Source of the DNA: Gonocerus acuteangulatus
Taxonomy: Eukaryota; Arthropoda; Insecta; Hemiptera; Coreidae
Assembly: GCA_946811695.1 (NCBI GenBank)
Contig: OX328128.1
Span: 81,288,917-81,352,916 of the forward strand
Reading direction: 5' to 3'
Length of the DNA stretch: 64,000 bases
Part shown: one piece after another, positions 53,143-63,954 of the stretch
Position numbering within the stretch: position 1 is the stretch's first letter
How the letters are laid out: each line of letters opens with the position of its first letter
Program-made: the position numbers and the translations under genes
Notes under the pieces: model-generated
Told to the model about the DNA's origin: nothing
The model's database searches: none
The model's input: only the letters and a program-made list of their open reading frames with translations

Positions 53143-56113
53143 TTTTATTTTATTTTATTTTATTTTTTGTGTCCCGCTTCAATGGCGACAACACAAAGAA
53201 CAGTATCCTCCGAACTTAGCTATCCCAGGAAATCAGCATGGTTATTGGTGTTGGAAGTGTGTGTGGTCATGTAATGGTTTAGACTTATGGTTCACCTATA
53301 AATAGTGCTTAGTATCAATGGAAATATAATATCTTATAAGCCAACATTGCAGACGTTCATCAAATAAGGTTGTATAGTCCTGTATTCTTGAGGTAGGTCA
53401 GTATAGTGTTGATGTACTGGCTATCATTGCCTAGGAGTTCATGCATATCATACGGGATGTTGTAATTGCCTCTTCTCTGGCAGTCAGTCAGTAAATGTTT
53501 AATCGTAAGTTCTGTGTTACATATGTTGCATATTGGTTCGTGGCGTCTTGTCATAAAAAATTCGTGGGTGAGTCGAGTATGTCCAATTCGTAAACGAGCG
53601 AGAACAACTTCTTCTCGTTTATTGTCGCGAAGACTGGATGGCCATTCCTCAACTGTATTTTTTATGGTCCGAAGTTTATTGTCAGTTAGTTGTGTCCATA
53701 AGTATTGCCAATGACGTTTTATGGTAGATTTTGTAGCTGTTGTTAAGTCTCTGGCAGTTATTTGTGGTACGTCATAAGTCACAAGTCTGACAGCATTTTT
53801 TGCGTGATAATCGGCAATTGAACTTTTTCCGAGTTCTTCATGTCCAGGTAACCAGTACATTGTTGTGTTTCTGTTTAGGGTTTGTGTCTTATTCAAAATT
53901 TCTGTCAGTAGTGGATGGGTTGTATATCTGTCTGTAAGTGCTTTCAGTGCGCTTAAAGAGTCAGTAAATAGTATTATGTCTCTGTAGTCAGTTTCGGGTA
54001 TGTTGTTCAGACCGATGAGGATGCCATGGAGCTCAGCTGTAAAGATACTAGAGTTATCGTTAATCTTCTTGGATATAATTTGATCATCTATTACAGCTGC
54101 AGCTCCCACACCTTCATCTGATTTAGAGCCATCAGTATAGATAAAGAGTTTTCCGGCGTTTTCAATAATGAAAGCTTCATAATTCTTTTTATAGATTAAT
54201 TTTGATGTTGGATCACTCTTATTATATTTTGCTAATGTTGTGTCAATAAATATATTTTTTAAAAGCCAGGGAGGTTTTTGTAGTGTGCCGCATGTTAGTA
54301 TTTCAGAATTTAAATAATTTGAAATATGTTGCATTTCTCTGTATCTAATACTGAATGGTCTTTGTGCCTGTGGTCGTCTCGAGTAAATTTCTGAAAGTGG
54401 GTTGTCAATACTTATTTGATGACACGGAGAGTAGCCTAGTGCTTTGTATTTATGCATCAGGGAAGTTACAAGGATATCTCTACGGATATGTAAAGGAGGT
54501 TCACCTGTTTCTGCATACAAACTAACACTAGGACTACTCCTGAAAGCTCCTATTGAGAGACGAAGACCTGTGTTGTGTATGGTGTCTAGGATTTTCAAAG
54601 CACCACTTCTTGCTGATCCATAAGCCACACATCCATAATCTAGTACAGATCTTATAAAGGAGCGATAAAACATAAGCATAGTTTTCCTGTCTGCTCCCCA
54701 TTTTGTGGTACTTATTATTTTTAGGATGTTTAATGACTTCTTACATTTATCTGCCGTTGCTTTTATGTGTGGTAGCCAAGTCAGTTTTTGGTCAAATATG
54801 ACGCCAAGAAATTTTAGTGTTGTAGTGTTAGGTATTATCGTTTGGTTAAGTGTAATTTGGGGTATTGGTTGTTGTCTTCTCCTAGTAAATACTATGGATG
54901 TCGTCTTTTCAATAGAGAACGTTAGACCATTAGCTCTACTCCAATTTTCCAAGGAATGTATTGTGTTTTGAATTGTATTTTCAGCGATATGGAAGATTGT
55001 TGATTTGTGGTAAATGAGGAGGTCGTCGACAAACAGACAGTAAGACACATTATGTACATAATCTTTAAGGTTATCTATTCCTATTTTAAATAAAGTAGTG
55101 CTCAGTACACATCCCTGTGGGACACCGTTTTCTTGAACTTCTGGTTCAGATGTGTAGTTTCCTTGCCTCACTCGGAAGGTCCTTTCCGAAAGAAAATCAA
55201 TTATTATTTTCAACGTTTTTCCTTGGATTCCCCATTCGGAAATTTTGGAAATTATAGGTCGACGCCAAATACAGTCAAACGCCTTTTTAATGTCGAATGA
55301 AACTGCTAGCAGGTATTCTTTGTTAATGTAAGCATTCAGTATCTCACTCTCCAGATTCAATATGTGATCTAAAGTGGAGTGATTTCTTTTGAATCCACAT
55401 TGAAATCCCGAGAGTAAGTTATTCTTATCAATGAACCATACTAGTCGTTTATTTAACATCCGCTCGAATATTTTCGATACGCAGCTGGTTAAGGCAATCG
55501 GCCTGTAGCTTTCAGGTGCAGTCTTATCCTTATGGGGTTTTAATATTGGGATAATAATTGATTCTTTCCAGCTGTTTGGAATGGAGCCACTATCAAATAT
55601 TTTATTTATTACATCTAAGAGTCTTTGAACACCAGAATTAGGAAGATTTTTTAACATCTCATAAACGATTCCATCGGGTCCTGGTGAGGTGTTTTTTGTT
55701 AGTGATAGTACATTAGTAAGTTCGTACAGAGTGAAAGGTTCGTTTAGTGGGTGATAGTGGTTAGAGTCAATGTGTAATGGAGTTCGTTCTATGTGGTATT
55801 TGTACATTAAAAAGTTTCTGTCATTGTAGGATAAGTTTGATGTTGATTTAAAATGCTTAGCTAAAGTGGTGACTATTTGTTGTGGGTCAGTTGTGAGGGT
55901 ATCGTTTGATTTAAGACCAGTTATAGGAGATCTGTATTTCTTGCTTTGGATCTTTTGTATGTTTTGCCAAATAAGTTGTGTTGGTGTGTTTCTATTAAGG
56001 GATGTTAAAAATTCTAACCAGCATCTTTTTTTAGAGTCACTTATTACTCTCCGAGATATTGCTTTTGCTTTCTTATAATAAATAAAATTCTGATTAGATG
56101 GGCTTCGGGAGAA
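53143..56113 (-). mobile_element. I-type LINE (alpha subfamily), nearly 3 kb, inside the satellite
   Basis: A 12-bp target duplication CAGAATTAAATA (53131-53142 and 56114-56125) lies within satellite units. It has a TAAAA-repeat tail at 53143-53165, the 3' hairpin TTGTGT/ACACAA (53167-53196), and one long coding frame. It is 5'-truncated between endonuclease and reverse transcriptase. The intact frame and duplication suggest recent insertion. Confidence 0.95.
53360..56113 (-). CDS. I-type LINE reverse transcriptase-RNase H (partial, uninterrupted)
   Basis: About 917 LINE codons without a stop. The frame also reads six codons of satellite (an ATG at 56129-56131), which is chimeric and not the native start. 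Counting from that ATG: the fingers region KNTSPGPDGI precedes YRPIALTSC and GFKRNHSTLDHI. Motif A is VSFDIKKAFDCIWRR, motif B GVPQGCVLS, and the catalytic box FVDD is at 367-370, where related copies have YADD or FADD. RNase H shows YTDGSK, TAELHGIL, FTDSLSAL and PGHEELGK with AD. A C-terminal CNICNTELTIKHLLTDC follows. Endonuclease and ORF1 are missing. In full-length elements this protein carries out target-primed reverse transcription and removes RNA from the hybrid. Confidence 0.92.
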   Translation of the reverse strand, partial: FSRSPSNQNFIYYKKAKAISRRVISDSKKRCWLEFLTSLNRNTPTQLIWQNIQKIQSKKYRSPITGLKSNDTLTTDPQQIVTTLAKHFKSTSNLSYNDRNFLMYKYHIERTPLHIDSNHYHPLNEPFTLYELTNVLSLTKNTSPGPDGIVYEMLKNLPNSGVQRLLDVINKIFDSGSIPNSWKESIIIPILKPHKDKTAPESYRPIALTSCVSKIFERMLNKRLVWFIDKNNLLSGFQCGFKRNHSTLDHILNLESEILNAYINKEYLLAVSFDIKKAFDCIWRRPIISKISEWGIQGKTLKIIIDFLSERTFRVRQGNYTSEPEVQENGVPQGCVLSTTLFKIGIDNLKDYVHNVSYCLFVDDLLIYHKSTIFHIAENTIQNTIHSLENWSRANGLTFSIEKTTSIVFTRRRQQPIPQITLNQTIIPNTTTLKFLGVIFDQKLTWLPHIKATADKCKKSLNILKIISTTKWGADRKTMLMFYRSFIRSVLDYGCVAYGSARSGALKILDTIHNTGLRLSIGAFRSSPSVSLYAETGEPPLHIRRDILVTSLMHKYKALGYSPCHQISIDNPLSEIYSRRPQAQRPFSIRYREMQHISNYLNSEILTCGTLQKPPWLLKNIFIDTTLAKYNKSDPTSKLIYKKNYEAFIIENAGKLFIYTDGSKSDEGVGAAAVIDDQIISKKINDNSSIFTAELHGILIGLNNIPETDYRDIILFTDSLSALKALTDRYTTHPLLTEILNKTQTLNRNTTMYWLPGHEELGKSSIADYHAKNAVRLVTYDVPQITARDLTTATKSTIKRHWQYLWTQLTDNKLRTIKNTVEEWPSSLRDNKREEVVLARLRIGHTRLTHEFFMTRRHEPICNICNTELTIKHLLTDCQRRGNYNIPYDMHELLGNDSQYINTILTYLKNTGLYNLI

Positions 56114-56284
56114 CAGAATTAAATAGTACATACATGAATGAAAATATGTATGTAAGATTTAACATACCTGCCAATCCACAGAATTAAATAGTGCATACAT
56201 GAATGAAAATATGTATGTAAGATTTAACATACCTGCCAATCCACAGAATTAAATAGTACATACATGAATGAAAATATGTATGTA
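56114..56284. repeat. 65-bp satellite, right-hand continuation
   Basis: About 2.6 more units after the LINE insertion, ending in ATGTATGTAAAGTT at the junction with the LINE 3' untranslated region. Confidence 0.93.
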
Positions 56285-56393
56285 AAGTTACGCCCAAAAC
56301 ATCTTGTTGCCACTATTTTGTATTTATTTAGTTTATTTTTTATTTACCTATTCATTTATTTGTCTTATTTTTTTCTCAAATGTTTGTTCTAGA

Positions 56394-56827
56394 CAGTGTT
56401 GGGCATTATTCGAATAAATTATTATTCGAATGATTATTCGAATACATTTTTAGTGAATGATGAATTATCTTATTTGCACGGTACATCATGAATTATTCAC
56501 AGAATTATTCGTTATTCATTATTCGTCATTCATCATTCATTATTCATCATTCGTTATTATTTATTTCTAGATGGTCTACTGATTAATCCTACTTAAACAC
56601 TCATATATATACATATTTCTGGCTGCCAACATCATAATACACCTATCATTATTCACTAAAATATGTTTATTCTGATTGATCATCGAATAATTTATGAATA
56701 AAACATAAAATTCATTCACATAATAACGAATAATGAATAAAAGTAATTATTCTTCATTCATGAATAAAATAATACATTTATTCATTAATCGTTATTCATC
56801 TTTCTGAATAATTTTTGCCCAACTCTG
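56394..56827. mobile_element. hAT-type MITE, copy 2
   Basis: The ends are CAGTGTTGGGCA and the inverse of CAGAGTTGGGCA (one mismatch). A perfect 8-bp duplication GTTCTAGA (56386-56393 and 56828-56835) flanks it. The paralogous sequence near 33678 is the empty site (single GTTCTAGA). The body is the inverse of the 604-1033 copy. Confidence 0.95.
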
Positions 56828-56995
56828 GTTCTAGATTTACTAATTATTTTTGTTTGCTATTGGTTATTATGTTTTATAATTTTCACTCCTTGCCACATAT
56901 TAGAATAAGAAGTTCCATTTGTATGAAAATTGCCTGAACATTTGTAAATATTTTACAATCGAACAGGCGAATGGCCAAAGTTGCGAAGCCTAATA

Positions 56996-57433
56996 AATAA
57001 TTTAAATGCAATTTAAAAGAAAAATTTGCAAAACGCAATTAAATATTTTATCTTAGAATGAATTCAATACTCGAATATTCTATTGATGGAGAACATATTT
57101 TTTGTGTTCCTCTTCCTAGTAAAGCAAGTGATACTAAAATATTCGGGTCTGTTTGCTAAGAGCACATGCAGTTACTTCTCCAGTTACTTGTGAAGTATCT
57201 GTAGTGATTACAACAGTAATTCAGCGCATGCGCATAACTCATTAGCATTTCTATTGGTTGTCGCTGGTAGTAAAGTAACTTTAAACACTCAAGTCAATAT
57301 AACTCGGCAAAATTAATATAATTCTATTAATTGTTGGAGTTGGATTGACTAGAGTTTTGATATCTTCTTGAGCGAGCGCGGCGAGTGGAAACGCTTAGCA
57401 CGTGTGTCCATAATGCGAAAGAAATATAAAATA
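56996..57433 (+). repeat. Block J, second copy
   Basis: Inverse match to 33077-33515 (GCGCATGCGC, GAGCGAGCGCGGCGAGTGG and flanks). Non-coding. Confidence 0.75.
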
Positions 57434-57717
57434 CTAGCTGTTACCCAGTGTGCCATGCTACACCTACTTTCTGCCTACGACTCTCCCAGTATCAAGATCT
57501 ACCTGTATAGCCAGTTCCGTCAAACGGTGTGAATTTGTTTGTATATGTCTATATATCTGTTTATATATTCGTGAAACAACCGACAGAGGCCAGCACCAAC
57601 AAATAAATTTCAGACATTATTCAAAATGGCCGTCGATTCAAAATGGCCGTCAGAATCTGAATGGTTCAGTGTAGCCAATTTTTCTTAAATAAAACTGACA
57701 AACAGACAGACACGTGA
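57434..57717 (-). mobile_element. Helitron-like repeat F2, copy c (short)
   Basis: On the minus strand it starts TCACGTGTCTGTCTG and ends GGGTAACAGCTAG before T. The core is partly decayed (CACACCGTTTGACGG), with one 37-bp unit. It sits at the same position relative to block J as F2 copy a. Confidence 0.6.
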
Positions 57718-57718
57718 T

Positions 57719-57727
57719 TTATATATA

Positions 57728-57786
<59 letters not shown>
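57719..57786. repeat. (AT)n microsatellite
   Basis: AT run adjoining the 5' end of F2 copy c. Confidence 0.94.
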
Positions 57787-57791
<5 letters not shown>

Positions 57792-58184
57792 CTTAAATAA
57801 CCACGGGGCAAGTTATCTAGTTAGAAACCATATTATATAAATATAGTAGTCAAGAAAGGTTACTTTTAGTAGTGATTGCTGAGATTTTAAATACTTTTCA
57901 TTACTGTATTTATATATTATGGTTTCTAGCCTTAGATAACCTATAAAGAAGTAATAGATAACCTGCAAAGAACCTGTAAGCTAATCCATAAGTACCAAAA
58001 TCACTGCTTAAAATCACGACAGATACTTCAAAGTAACTGGATGTGGTCTTCGCAAACAGACCCAAATATTCAGAACTGGTAGTCTCCCAGATAAGTATAT
58101 AGTAATCTGAGACAAACTGAGGAAGCCATCAATAATCTGTAAATAAACCGTGTGAGTGTGTACAGGTGTTGAAAGAATAGGCGG
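57787..58184. other. Unassigned, with a fragment of block J
   Basis: ACAGATACTTCAAAGTAACTGG and GCAAACAGACCCAAATATTC (58010-58065) resemble 33305-33380. The rest is unrecognised. Confidence 0.45.
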
Positions 58185-58445
58185 TTGAAGTTGTAGTCTG
58201 AAGGTTATGGATTGGCCAATGGCCGTAGAGAGCAAATAGCAGGAACTACCTTTCAGACACGTCCCTGCTCCAGGCAATAATAAACAGAGAGGGAAGAGAA
58301 GGAAAGAAAGGGGAGAGAGTGAGAGAGGTAGAAAAACCTTCACTTAGAAACCAAAAGTAAAACCTTCCTAGAAAATAGATTAGATTCTATTGACAGATTC
58401 GGATAAACATCAATCGTGAAGGCGTCGTTCCAAATCATTTATTTT
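58185..58445 (+). repeat. Repeat K, copy 2
   Basis: GAAGGTTATGGATTGGCCA, CAGACACGTC, a purine-rich tract and CACTTAGAAACC..ACCTTCCTAGAAAA match 48200-48650 in order. The GA tract is short here. Confidence 0.7.
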
Positions 58446-58519
58446 AAGAAACGTGTTAACCAATAGTTATAATAATTCTCCAATGATATACAAACTTATT
58501 TCTCGTGCATAAGTGTAAT

Positions 58520-59960
58520 ACTAGAGATCAATGTTCCAAGATATCAGGAATCGATATTCCAAGATATAAGTGAACGATATTCCACTATATCCAGGACCAA
58601 TGATTGAAGATATTCAGGATCAGTATTCTAAGATATCAGAGAGATTCCAAGTTTTGAGGAAAAGATATTCTAAGTTATCGGGCATATATATTCCAAGATA
58701 TTAGGCATCAATATTCCAAGATATTAGGGAAAAGTATTACAAGATATCAGCCATCAATATTCCATCATACTAAGGATCAATAATACACAAATCACCAAAA
58801 TACCATGAATCTATATTCCAAGATAGCAGGTACCAATATTCCAATATATCAGGAATCTATATTCCAAGATAGCAGGTACCAATATTCCAATATATCAGGA
58901 ATCTATATTCCAAGATAGCAGGTACCAATATTCTAATATATCAGGAATCTATATTCCAAGATAGCAGGTACCAATATTCCAATATATCAGGAATCTATAT
59001 TCCAAGATAGCAGGTACCAATATTCCAATATATCAGGAATCTATATTCCAAGATAGCAGGTACCAATATTCCAATATATCAGGAATCTATATTCCAAGAT
59101 AGCAGGTACCAATATTCCAATATATCAGGAATCTATATTCCAAGATATCAGGTACCAATATTCTAATATATCAGGAATCTATATTCCAAGATATCAGGTA
59201 CCAATATTCTAATATATCAGGAATCTATATTCCAAGATAGCAGGTACCAATATTCTAATATATCAGGAATCTATATTCCAAGATAGCAGGTACCAATATT
59301 CTAATATATCAGGAATCTATATTCCAAGATAGCAGGTACCAATATTCTAATATATCAGGAATCTATATTCCAAGATAGCAGGTACCAATATTCTAATATA
59401 TCAGGAATCTATATTCCAAGATAGCAGGTACCAATATTCTAATATATCAGGAATCTATATTCCCAGATATCAGGAACGCACATTCCAGGATATCAAGGAG
59501 CGATAGTCCAAGATATTAGGAATATGTATCCCAAGATATCAGGAACAAATATTGCAAGATATCTGTAATCGATATTCAGAGATATCGTCCTTCCTATATC
59601 AAACTATCGAATATATTTTTAGATTCCAGACTTTGGTCGACGATACGGCTCTACGTCGCAAATTGTCGCAACTCTAACCCCTTTATAAAGTATCGAATAA
59701 GACCATTTTTCAATATATTTCTTCGTCAACGTATCAAATATTTTCGTTCTCTAGTAGATGTATGCGACGCTCCGATTTGCAGATTTGATCGTTTGACATG
59801 GTAGGGACGATATCAGGGAACGATTGTCCAAGTTACTAGGAATATGGATATAAAGGATCAATATTGCATAATATGAGTGAACGATATTCCAAGATATCAG
59901 GGAACGATAATCCAAGATCCAACGATAGGTGTTCGAAGATATCAGGGATCTGTATTTCAA
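58520..59960. repeat. Degenerate 23-bp repeat field with a 46-bp higher-order array
   Basis: TATTCCAAGATATCAGGAA-like monomers of about 23 bp recur with many changes at 58520-58800 and 59460-59960. Between them, about 14 homogeneous 46-bp units (two monomers) run from about 58806 to 59463, with GGTACCAATATT every 46 bp from 58829. Confidence 0.9.
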
Positions 59961-61126
59961 CATAAGAGAAATCATTATTTACAGATCCCAGAGATATTAA
60001 GGCAAATAATCAAGGATTCATAATCACAGACGTTCTGTTTCCCGAGAGACCCCGTATTAACTCCATACTTGGTGACCCTAGGACTTACTTAGTTTAATGT
60101 TAGATGCGGTGAGATAAGATGTATGCGAGGCCCCGTCTGAAGTATTTCCTTGGCCTACCGCAGGAGACTTGGCGAGGCTCACCTCAAAGAGACTGTGGTA
60201 TTTGTTACCAGGTAGGACTCCACGATATGCACCACTTCTAGCATCAGTACTCGAATTTCTCTATCTCTTTACATGGAGGCATGGAGGGATTTCATTCAGC
60301 AGCTGTTATGTTTTTCCTACACAGGAGTTAATTTTGTTTACAAAAAGAAAATTAAAACATCTTAAATGAGAAAGCAATACCAGAACGAGACGATCAGTGC
60401 TGACATTCTGTTAGCCAGCAACCCAATAATGTTCGAGAGACCACTTTCTTACTTAATTTGTGCACATAAAGTTGGATTGTTGGATTAAGGCCCCAGACCT
60501 TCCCTAGGCCCACCCTACTTGTAAACTAGGAAATCTGGAGGTAGGTGCTGCCCGTAGTATCTCACAAGGGTCAGTCCATATCAGTTTATCCAGGCCATGA
60601 AACCCATGTCCTCAGAAGTGCCTGAAACTTTTTTTATTTGTTGAACTGGTCATTCTAATGATATATTCCAAATTTTAGTTAGATATCTTCAATACTTTTT
60701 GAGTTATGAATTTTTAAAGTTGTCTATAAAACTTGCTTTTCCTGTTACCGACGATTTAAGTCAAAGCGACTTTCATTTACTAAAAAAATCATTACTCTGT
60801 TAATTTTAATGATATCTCAATGGGATTTTCACCAAAATGGTCACAATAATATTTTAAATATGGAAAAAATATATATACTATCTGTTATCTTTCTGGTTGC
60901 TAAGTATATTTATTTAAAAACAAAATTTTAATTTAAAATAAATTAAAAACATAAAAATTTCAAAAATCAATAAAAATAAAAGGCGCTCCATAAAATCAAG
61001 TTCTTTTTTCATGGATACATTCTTAAAAGTATAAACTATTAGATTTTAAAAGAAAAACTCTGGGATTTTGCTGTTAAGTAGTTTTAAATCAATAAAATAA
61101 TATAAATTCCTTTTTTTTTTTTAATA
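59961..61126. other. Unassigned sequence
   Basis: No gene is supported. 60010-60600 is less AT-rich; 60640-61120 is very AT-rich. A 66-codon open frame at 60169-60369 has no recognised motif. Confidence 0.45.
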
Positions 61127-61137
61127 ATTACCTACTT

Positions 61138-61251
61138 AAACGTCGGGCGTGGTCAGTACCTGAATGGGTGACCGACTATGTGCTGTTGGTATTTTAATAG
61201 GGTGGGGACCTGTAGATAGCCTGGCGCTAACAGCCGAATAGTTGATGCGCC

Positions 61252-61298
<47 letters not shown>
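61138..61298 (+). mobile_element. 5S rRNA-derived SINE (SINE3 type), 5'-truncated
   Basis: An 11-bp target duplication ATTACCTACTT (61127-61137 and 61299-61309) flanks it. The head is the 3' half of 5S rRNA: AACGTCGGGCG, AGTACCTGAATGGGTGACC, TGTGCTGTTGG. Then come a short body, the 3' stem GGCGC/GCGCC and a long A tail. The tail matches the tRNA-derived SINEs. Confidence 0.9.
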
Positions 61299-61301
<3 letters not shown>

Positions 61302-61377
61302 ACCTACTTGATGATTAATATAAGTGTACTGAAGCTACATTTACTATTACTTAGGTTAATCTTAATACCTACGTGTT

Positions 61378-61508
61378 ACGTGGAGACGTAACACTCAAAC
61401 CTCTTAACGTGGCGTTCTCAAGTATTAATCTATAAATCCTTTGTAAACTGTTACTCAACGGACACCACATACAACTGAAATACAACAGATCGGACAGAAA
61501 GAATAAAA
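61378..61508 (+). repeat. 131-bp direct duplication, left copy
   Basis: ACGTGGAGACGTAACACTCA through CAGAAAGAATAAAA is repeated at 63770-63900 with only three or so differences. It directly abuts the 3' end of B copy 4. Confidence 0.93.
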
Positions 61509-61509
61509 A

Positions 61510-63569
61510 GTCCGACTCGCAGGAACTGCGTCATCTTAGCGCGGTTCCATTCATATCCCTAGTGTTATTTTGTAGACTTAGAATAGAAACAGTTATTACT
61601 TTGTTTGGATCATTCCTAATGTAAACAAATATGAAAAAAAAAACAATATTTTCGGCTAGGGATGAAACTATCCTAAGCAGAAATTACTCTTTCTGCCCAA
61701 GTTTCGGTCTACGAAGACTCTTCTACGAATATATTTCTAATTTACTTAACTTGCAGTGCTAACATATCCATTTTACTTTTAAATGCAACTAAACAAAATA
61801 AAATTGTACATGAAAATGAGAAAGTAGTGTTATTTTTCATTGAACTACGGCCACATTCAACCACAAAATATAATTATATTTCTAGTATAGCATTTGGCAG
61901 CATGAGTTCCTACAGGTAAAGGTAACTGTCAGCTGTCCTAGAATGCTTGATGAGAACAATGAATCTTGATTTATGAAGTGCAATAAAAGCCTACCTGAAT
62001 CGGCCTACTACCTCGACCCGGACTGACCCTACACGGAGAATATTTACGTTTTCAGTTCTGTTACAGGTTCAAAGAATTTGTATTTATTCCCCTGTTTTAT
62101 TGAGAAATACATCCTCCTCCTAGAAGCAATAACAAAATAACAAGAAATAAAAACAGACAAAAAGAACCGTATAAATAAACGAAATCAATTATCGTTTATC
62201 AAACTTCTAAGTTATATGTACTTATTTCTCCGTTTGACATCGCCTAATCAAAACTTTCTTCAGAACCTGTTTTCTAGAGCATTTAGTAAGCTTTCGAATA
62301 GTAACCATCCGTTTACCAAGATTCTCAACCGTTTTCGAGATATTAAGGAAAGTATACGAAGTTTCCAAAGCTTTTCATCTCTATTAATAAATTATTTTAA
62401 TTTAACCCTTCCTTAACTCCAAACGTAAGTAAATTTTCAGCATACTAGTTTTGATGAAATTAGAACATGCAGAAAATGTTTCAACTGAATCCCATAATTC
62501 GAAGTACCAAAATCAAAGACAAAAAGAACCGTTCGAATAAACAAAATCAATTACTTCAAAGTTTAAGCACTTATTTATCCGATTGACATCGCTTATTCAA
62601 AACTTTCTTTAGAACCTTTTTTGTAGACCATTTAGTAAGCTTTCGAATGGTAACCTTTCGCTTCCCAAGATTGTCAACGGTTTTCGAGATACTAACGAAA
62701 GTATAAAAGGTTACCAAAACTTTTCTTGTCTGTTAATAAAATATTTTATTCTAACCCTTCCTTTACTCCAAACGTAACCAAAATTTCAACATATTAGTGT
62801 TGATAAAATTCGAACTTGCAGAAAATGTTTCAACTGAATCCCATAATTCTAAGTACCAAAATCAAAGACAAAAAGAACAGTTCGAATAAGCGAAATCAAT
62901 TACTTAAAAGTTTTAAGCACTTATTTCTCCGATTGACATCGCTTATTCGAAACTTTCTTTAGAACCTTTCTTGTAGACCAGTTAGTAAGCTTTCGAATGG
63001 TAACCTTTCGCTTCCTAAGATTTTCAACCGTTTTCGAGATATTAAGAAATTATACGAAGTTCCCAAAACTTTTTATTATTTCTGACAACAGAAAATTGGT
63101 CTCATTTTACCTATCCTGTTTTACGCACACATACATTTTCCTTACAAATACTTTATTCTAACCCTTCCTTAACTCCAAACGTAACATAACTTTCAACATA
63201 TTAGTTTTAATGAAAGTAGAACATGCAGATAATGTTTCAACTGAATCCCGTTATTCTAAGTACCCAAACCAAAAACGGTATTCAAAAACTATTTTTCCAA
63301 TTTTCTCGACAACGTTTAAAGCTATCGCCTTGAAAATGGTTTCATTCGTTTTCCTAGCCCAAGAAGCCTATAAAACGAGTACTTACAAGCTTATGAACTC
63401 AAAAACGTAAGCGTTACGATTTTTTATGCGCGAATTTCGCCCCAAACGCCATCTTCCAGTGGGCGGATTTTGCTGGTTAACGAACTTGACCTTTCAAATT
63501 GGACGACAGATTTTTGTACCAAATTTCATCAAAATCGGACCATTCGTCTTCTACCTAGAGAGCGAACAG

Positions 63570-63619
<50 letters not shown>

Positions 63620-63749
63620 TTGAACCACCGTTATTTTCGGTTTCTAGGGGTTCTGAAACGCGAAATTTTCTAGTCGGCACTTCCGGATTGTTTCATTGTA
63701 TCAACCTTATAAGCGGGGTTCCTCCCTATGGGGGAGGGAGGAACCGCGC
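61510..63749 (-). mobile_element. Family B repeat, copy 4 (longest)
   Basis: The minus-strand 3' end is GTCCGACTCGCAGGAACTGC at 61510. The 5' hairpin is at 63709-63749 (GGTTCCTCCCTAT, ATAGGGAGGAACC-type arms, slightly decayed), followed by A8. Three ~350-bp modules have TAAGCTTTCGAAT landmarks at 62287, 62636 and 62986; (AT)n lies at 63574-63614. Non-coding. Confidence 0.8.
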
Positions 63750-63769
63750 AAAAAAAAGGCACCAGTTTC

Positions 63770-63900
63770 ACGTGGAGACGTAACACTCAAACCTCTTAAC
63801 GTGGCGTTCTCAAGGATTAATCTATAAATCCTTTGTAAAATGTTACTCAACGGACACCACATACAACTGAAATACAACAGATCGCACAGAAAGAATAAAA
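63770..63900 (+). repeat. 131-bp direct duplication, right copy
   Basis: Second copy of 61378-61508. It is followed by unrelated text and then another B 3' end. Confidence 0.93.
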
Positions 63901-63954
63901 GAATATATTGTTCTTCAGCAAAATCAAAAGAACGTAATAATTTTCTCGCAGGTA

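Larger units (their letters stand above)
50268..56995 (+). mobile_element. I-type LINE (gamma subfamily) 3' part, massively expanded and interrupted
   Basis: Order: polymerase C-terminus (50268-50620), 65-bp satellite (50573-53142), inserted I-LINE (53143-56113), the rest of the satellite (to about 56284), 3' untranslated region, inserted hAT MITE (56394-56827), and the 3' hairpin AGGC/GCCT (56965-56991) followed by TAATAAATAA. The unexpanded, inverted counterpart is 34142-33516. Confidence 0.85.

Noticed and set aside
61138..61190. 5S rRNA gene
   Set aside because: Only the 3' half of 5S is present, fused to a SINE tail and flanked by target duplications.
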